From Paraliobacillus sp044383835 (GTDB lineage Bacteria; Bacillota; Bacilli; Bacillales; Amphibacillaceae), in contig NZ_JBISEP010000013.1 in NCBI RefSeq assembly GCF_044383835.1, positions 1-64,000 on the forward strand: 64,000 bases of DNA, in the 5' to 3' direction. This document shows positions 61,242 through 64,000 of this stretch, one piece after another. Each line of letters opens with the position of its first letter. The first letter of the stretch is position 1. The position numbers were made by a program, and so were the translations under genes. Below the pieces are notes generated by a model. It did no database searches and was not told where the DNA came from. It was given only the letters and a program-made list of their open reading frames with translations.

Positions 61242-61520
61242 ATGAAATCTACAGGTATTGTTCGTAAAGTTGATGAGTTAGGACGCGTGGTTATTCCAAT
61301 CGAACTTCGTCGTACTCTAGGAATTAACGAGAAAGACGCGTTAGAAATTTACGTTGATGATGAAAGAATTATCCTACAAAAATATAAGCCAAGCATGACT
61401 TGTCAAGTGACTGGCGATATTTCTGATAATAACTTATCATTAGCTGACGGCAAACTAGTATTAAGCCCCGAGGGTGCAAAAGCACTAGTTGATGAAATTA
61501 ACTCACGCATGAACAAGTAA
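61242..61520 (+). CDS. abrB: Transition-state regulator AbrB
   Basis: Global DNA-binding regulator that represses post-exponential genes. 92 residues. The N-terminal swapped-hairpin domain reads MKSTGIVRKVDELGRVVIPIELRRTLGINEKDALEIYVD. The C-terminal half includes the conserved CQVTGDISDNNLSLADGKLVLSPEGAKALVDEI. The frame starts at 61203, but GAGAGGAG precedes the ATG at 61242. It is one of few plus-strand genes in this region, as in B. subtilis. Confidence 0.97.
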   Translation: MKSTGIVRKVDELGRVVIPIELRRTLGINEKDALEIYVDDERIILQKYKPSMTCQVTGDISDNNLSLADGKLVLSPEGAKALVDEINSRMNK

Positions 61521-61528
61521 AAGACACC

Positions 61529-61572
61529 AAAAAAGATGAAGTATCTATCAGAAAGATACTTCATCTTTTTTT
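61529..61572. terminator. Bidirectional terminator between abrB and rsmI
   Basis: Perfect 16-bp stem AAAAGATGAAGTATCT / AGATACTTCATCTTTT with A/T runs on both sides, serving the two convergent genes. Confidence 0.92.
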
Positions 61573-61587
61573 GTTAATTAAGTGATG

Positions 61588-62466
61588 CTATTGGTTATTT
61601 ATATGATAAGCTTGATAAACGTCACGTTTCTGTAGCTTCCGATCTAAAGCAACTTTTTTAATAGCTTCTTTGCTTGGTAGTTTTTCTTGATCAATATAGT
61701 GTTGTACATGTAATGATACAGATAGATCTTGCCACCAATTGTTCTCACTTTCACCTTTATACTTTGCTCCTTCAATAACAATACAAAATTCACCTTTAAT
61801 CGTCCCTGTTTTTGCCCACTCTATTACTTCTTCTAATGTACCACGCACATATTCTTCAAACCGTTTGGTTAATTCCCTTCCAATTACAACGGAGCGATTG
61901 CCGAAATGGTTATACAATTCTGAGAGCGTATCTTTTACACGATATGGTGATTCATACAGCAGAATCGTATCTGTAAGTTGACTCAACTGTTGTAGTGCTT
62001 CTTTTTTATCTTTATTTTTTCTTGGCAGAAATCCATAAAAATAGAAGTGTCTTGTAGGAAGACCCGAAGCAACTAGAGCACATAATCCAGCGTTTGCACC
62101 CGGAAGTACTACAACAGGTATAGACTGTTTAATGGCCGATTCAATCACAGGATTACCAGGATCTGAGACAGCGGGCATACCTGCATCACTTACTAATGCC
62201 ACATTCTTTCCGTTTTGCATTGCCTCAATTAACATTTGCTCACGCTGATCATTACTATGTTCATGATAACTAATAAGCGATTGGTTGATGTCAAAATGGT
62301 TTAAAAGCTTTTTCGTATTTCTAGTGTCCTCAGCTGCAATGAAATCAACTTCACGCAAGGTATTTAATGCACGAATTGTAATATCCTCTAAATTACCAAT
62401 AGGTGTAGGCACAATATATAGTGTGCCAAATATATTATTGGGATCAAAGCTCCTTTGAATATTCAC
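61588..62466 (-). CDS. rsmI: 16S rRNA C1402 2'-O-methyltransferase
   Basis: Tetrapyrrole-methylase-fold SAM enzyme that modifies C1402 in the decoding centre. 292 residues. LYIVPTPIGNLEDITIRAL (about 16-34), AAEDTRNTKKLLNHF, LVSDAGMPAVSDPG and VLPGANAGLCALVASGLPT are family signatures. It starts with GTG (62464-62466) preceded by GAGGGG. Overlaps the end of yazA by 23 bases. Confidence 0.95.
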   Translation of the reverse strand: MNIQRSFDPNNIFGTLYIVPTPIGNLEDITIRALNTLREVDFIAAEDTRNTKKLLNHFDINQSLISYHEHSNDQREQMLIEAMQNGKNVALVSDAGMPAVSDPGNPVIESAIKQSIPVVVLPGANAGLCALVASGLPTRHFYFYGFLPRKNKDKKEALQQLSQLTDTILLYESPYRVKDTLSELYNHFGNRSVVIGRELTKRFEEYVRGTLEEVIEWAKTGTIKGEFCIVIEGAKYKGESENNWWQDLSVSLHVQHYIDQEKLPSKEAIKKVALDRKLQKRDVYQAYHINNQ

Positions 62467-62740
62467 ATCGCCCCTCCTTCTGTTGAAACGAACGAATTCG
62501 AGTCATCTTATCCTTCCTTTTTAATTGCTTCATACAATATTCTTCTTTCATTGCTTCTTCTTTCGTTTCAAATCCTTTGTAATATCGAAGTGAAAAAGGA
62601 CCTCTTCCTCTTGTGTATTTTGCCCCTTTACCTGACTCATGCATAGCAAGACGACGAGCTAAATCATTCGTATAACCTGTATATAACGTTCCATCTTTAC
62701 ACTCTAAAATGTAAACCACATGATTATATTTTTTGTCCAT
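62444..62740 (-). CDS. yazA: GIY-YIG domain protein YazA
   Basis: 98 residues. GIY-YIG nuclease-like fold of the UPF0213 family: VVYILECKDGTLYTGYTNDLARRLAMHESGKGAKYTRGRGP. The role of this family is not firmly known. The frame reaches 62842, but homology begins at the ATG at 62740, which overlaps the trmN6 end by 17 bases. The long upstream extension lies within trmN6 and is not counted. Between trmN6 and rsmI, as in B. subtilis. Confidence 0.92.
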   Translation of the reverse strand: MDKKYNHVVYILECKDGTLYTGYTNDLARRLAMHESGKGAKYTRGRGPFSLRYYKGFETKEEAMKEEYCMKQLKRKDKMTRIRSFQQKEGRCEYSKEL

Positions 62741-63473
62741 AAATAATTTCTGATAGCTCCTTTGTATACTCTCCATTCTGTTCAAACACATATAAAGGTG
62801 GATGAATATGTAAGTCTGGATTCCCATCACGTATTGCTTCAATTAATAAAACATTCGCTTCTTTTCCTTTTTTAGGATAAATGAATTGTAATCGCTTAGG
62901 CTCTAATTTATATTGTTTGAATAAAGTTAAGATTTCTACCAACCGGTTTGGGCGATGCACCATTGCGACTTTTCCACCTGACTTTGCTAGTTTGCTACAA
63001 GCTTGTACCACATCATCCAAACTGCAAAGTATTTCATGTCTTGCTATCGTTAAGTAATCATTTTTATTTTGGTGCGATTTTTTCTCTGTCTGAAAGTACG
63101 GTGGATTTACTGTCACAATATCGAACTTATTATTACCAAATCGTGCTGGCATATCTTTCAAATCGCCATGAATCAATTGGATTTGCGCTTCTTTTTGATT
63201 CATGTCCACACTTCTTTTTGCCATGTCATATAGACGTGCTTGAATTTCTACCCCGGTAATCGTTGCTGTAGTTTTTTTACTAAATAATAGTGGAATGACA
63301 CCGTTACCTGTACAAAGATCTAATATTTTTCCTCTCTTGAGTGGGATACGTGCAAAATTAGCAAGAAGTACAGCATCAATAGAAAAAGAGAACACTGCCG
63401 GGCTTTGAATAATCTGCATCGATTCATCTGCCAATAAATAATCTAAACGCTCATCTTCTTTTAACTCTACCAT
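62724..63473 (-). CDS. trmN6: tRNA1(Val) (A37-N6)-methyltransferase-like, TrmN6 family (YabB)
   Basis: SAM-dependent adenine N6-methyltransferase. 249 residues. The SAM motif ILDLCTGNGVIPLLFS (about 45-60) and the catalytic NPPY in IVTVNPPYFQTE (about 119-130) are intact. N-terminal ERLDYLLADESMQIIQSPAVFSFSIDAVLLANF is typical. GAGGGGC precedes the ATG. Target tRNA assigned from the family only. Confidence 0.92.
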   Translation of the reverse strand: MVELKEDERLDYLLADESMQIIQSPAVFSFSIDAVLLANFARIPLKRGKILDLCTGNGVIPLLFSKKTTATITGVEIQARLYDMAKRSVDMNQKEAQIQLIHGDLKDMPARFGNNKFDIVTVNPPYFQTEKKSHQNKNDYLTIARHEILCSLDDVVQACSKLAKSGGKVAMVHRPNRLVEILTLFKQYKLEPKRLQFIYPKKGKEANVLLIEAIRDGNPDLHIHPPLYVFEQNGEYTKELSEIIYGQKI

Positions 63474-63566
63474 GATTATGCCCCTCTACCACTTCTCTTG
63501 TTTGCGTTTAAAAGGACTGAAAATTAAAGGTGATGGCACCTAAAATAATCAGCCCTAAAAACGTCA

Positions 63567-63914
63567 TTATTTTGTTTTGTTTAAAAATAATAAACAAAAC
63601 AAGCAATCTTCATCTTGCCTTGGACTTCCAAAATGCACATTACAAATATGAAATCCTTCTTCATATAAACGCGCTAAATTGTCATACCCTTCACCAATAC
63701 CGACATCATGATGTTCTAACCCATGATCTGTCCCAGTTTCATGGGTTATCTCACTTTCTAGACGATTTCGCAAATGATGATTTTCCATAGATAATCGATG
63801 ATTTTCTTCCAACAGTTCACTTATGTGATTTTTTAAATCACCAAGTTGTTGATAGAGTTGACCAATTTGTTCTTCCATATAAGATACTTGTTCAAATACC
63901 TCTTTTTTATTCAT
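63567..63914 (-). CDS. yabA: Replication initiation control protein YabA
   Basis: Binds DnaA and DnaN and prevents over-initiation. 115 residues. The N-terminal coiled coil (about 1-60: KEVFEQVSYMEEQIGQLYQQLGDLKNHISELLEENHRLSMENHHLRNRL) mediates tetramerisation. A flexible linker leads to the C-terminal zinc domain with FHICNVHFG and DCLFC. GGTGGAGG precedes the ATG. Confidence 0.95.
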   Translation of the reverse strand: MNKKEVFEQVSYMEEQIGQLYQQLGDLKNHISELLEENHRLSMENHHLRNRLESEITHETGTDHGLEHHDVGIGEGYDNLARLYEEGFHICNVHFGSPRQDEDCLFCLLFLNKTK

Positions 63915-63930
63915 GCTACCTCCACCCCAT

Positions 63931-64000
63931 TATTCTGTGGCTTCCGTATGAATAACTCCCTCATCGATTAACTCATCTAACGTATACTCAATGACTCTCT
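63931..64000 (-). CDS. ricT: C-terminus of RicT (YaaT), partial
   Basis: The last 22 residues of a minus-strand gene, ending RVIEYTLDELIDEG VIHTEATE with TAA at 63931-63933, run off the right edge. Only its position, 16 bp upstream of yabA as in B. subtilis, identifies it. RicT is a PSP1-domain member of the RicA-RicF-RicT complex that aids RNase Y. Confidence 0.65.

Noticed and set aside
1..64000. CRISPR arrays, prophage, integrase or toxin-antitoxin modules
   Set aside because: No regularly spaced repeats, phage structural genes, integrase or toxin-antitoxin pair were recognised anywhere in the window.

Overview
The window looks like the origin-proximal core chromosome of a low-GC, endospore-forming Firmicute of the family Bacillaceae. 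Evidence: a near-complete copy, mostly on the minus strand, of the Bacillus subtilis order ricT-yabA-trmN6-yazA-rsmI-abrB-metS-tatD-yabE-rnmV-rsmA-yabG-veg-sspF-purR-spoVG-glmU-prs-ctc-pth-fin-mfd-spoVT-yabM-mazG-rqcP-yabP-yabQ-divIC-yabR-tRNA-spoIIE-yabS-yabT-tilS-hpt-ftsH-coaX-hslO-yacD-cysK-folP-folB-folK-lysS-16S rRNA. Sporulation genes (spoIIE, spoVT, spoVG, yabG, yabP, yabQ, fin, sspF) mark a spore former. Genus is not assigned.

Right part (about 33-64 kb): housekeeping genes for translation, tRNA/rRNA modification, replication control, repair, nucleotide and peptidoglycan precursor supply, and sporulation. Differences from the B. subtilis order: ispE (between sspF and purR) and ridA/yabJ (between purR and spoVG) are absent. 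A glucose PTS pair (ptsG, glcT) with a GlcT RAT/terminator is inserted between yabM and spoVT. The glmU-prs unit has a long leader ending in a terminator with a competing antiterminator, a candidate undescribed RNA switch.

Middle part (about 16.6-33 kb): foreign to the B. subtilis order and placed between tRNA-Met and yabR. The first 6.6 kb (16605-23235) is an island of decay: two IS1182-type remnants, an IS256 remnant, an IS30 remnant and a dead type ISP restriction-methylation gene, with one intact AT-rich ABC transporter (BcrA/BcrB-like) as cargo. Next to it lies a coherent flavin-based extracellular electron transfer (EET) locus: ecfT/ecfA2/ecfA1, dmkA, apbE/fmnB on the minus strand, and ndh2, eetB, dmkB divergently on the plus strand. 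Each divergent promoter has a Rex-like palindrome (TTGTGAA-N4-TTCACAA type) just downstream of its predicted start, which suggests NADH/NAD+ control. eetA and the flavinylated lipoprotein pplA, known from Listeria, are not in the window.

Left part (1-16.5 kb): spoIIE with a Spo0A-type 21-bp-spacer promoter, yabS-yabT, tilS-hpt-ftsH, coaX-hslO-yacD-cysK, the folate genes folP-folB-folK (without pabB/pabA/pabC), lysS (without dusB/yazB), and the promoter, leader and first bases of an rRNA operon running off the left edge. No CRISPR array or intact IS was seen.
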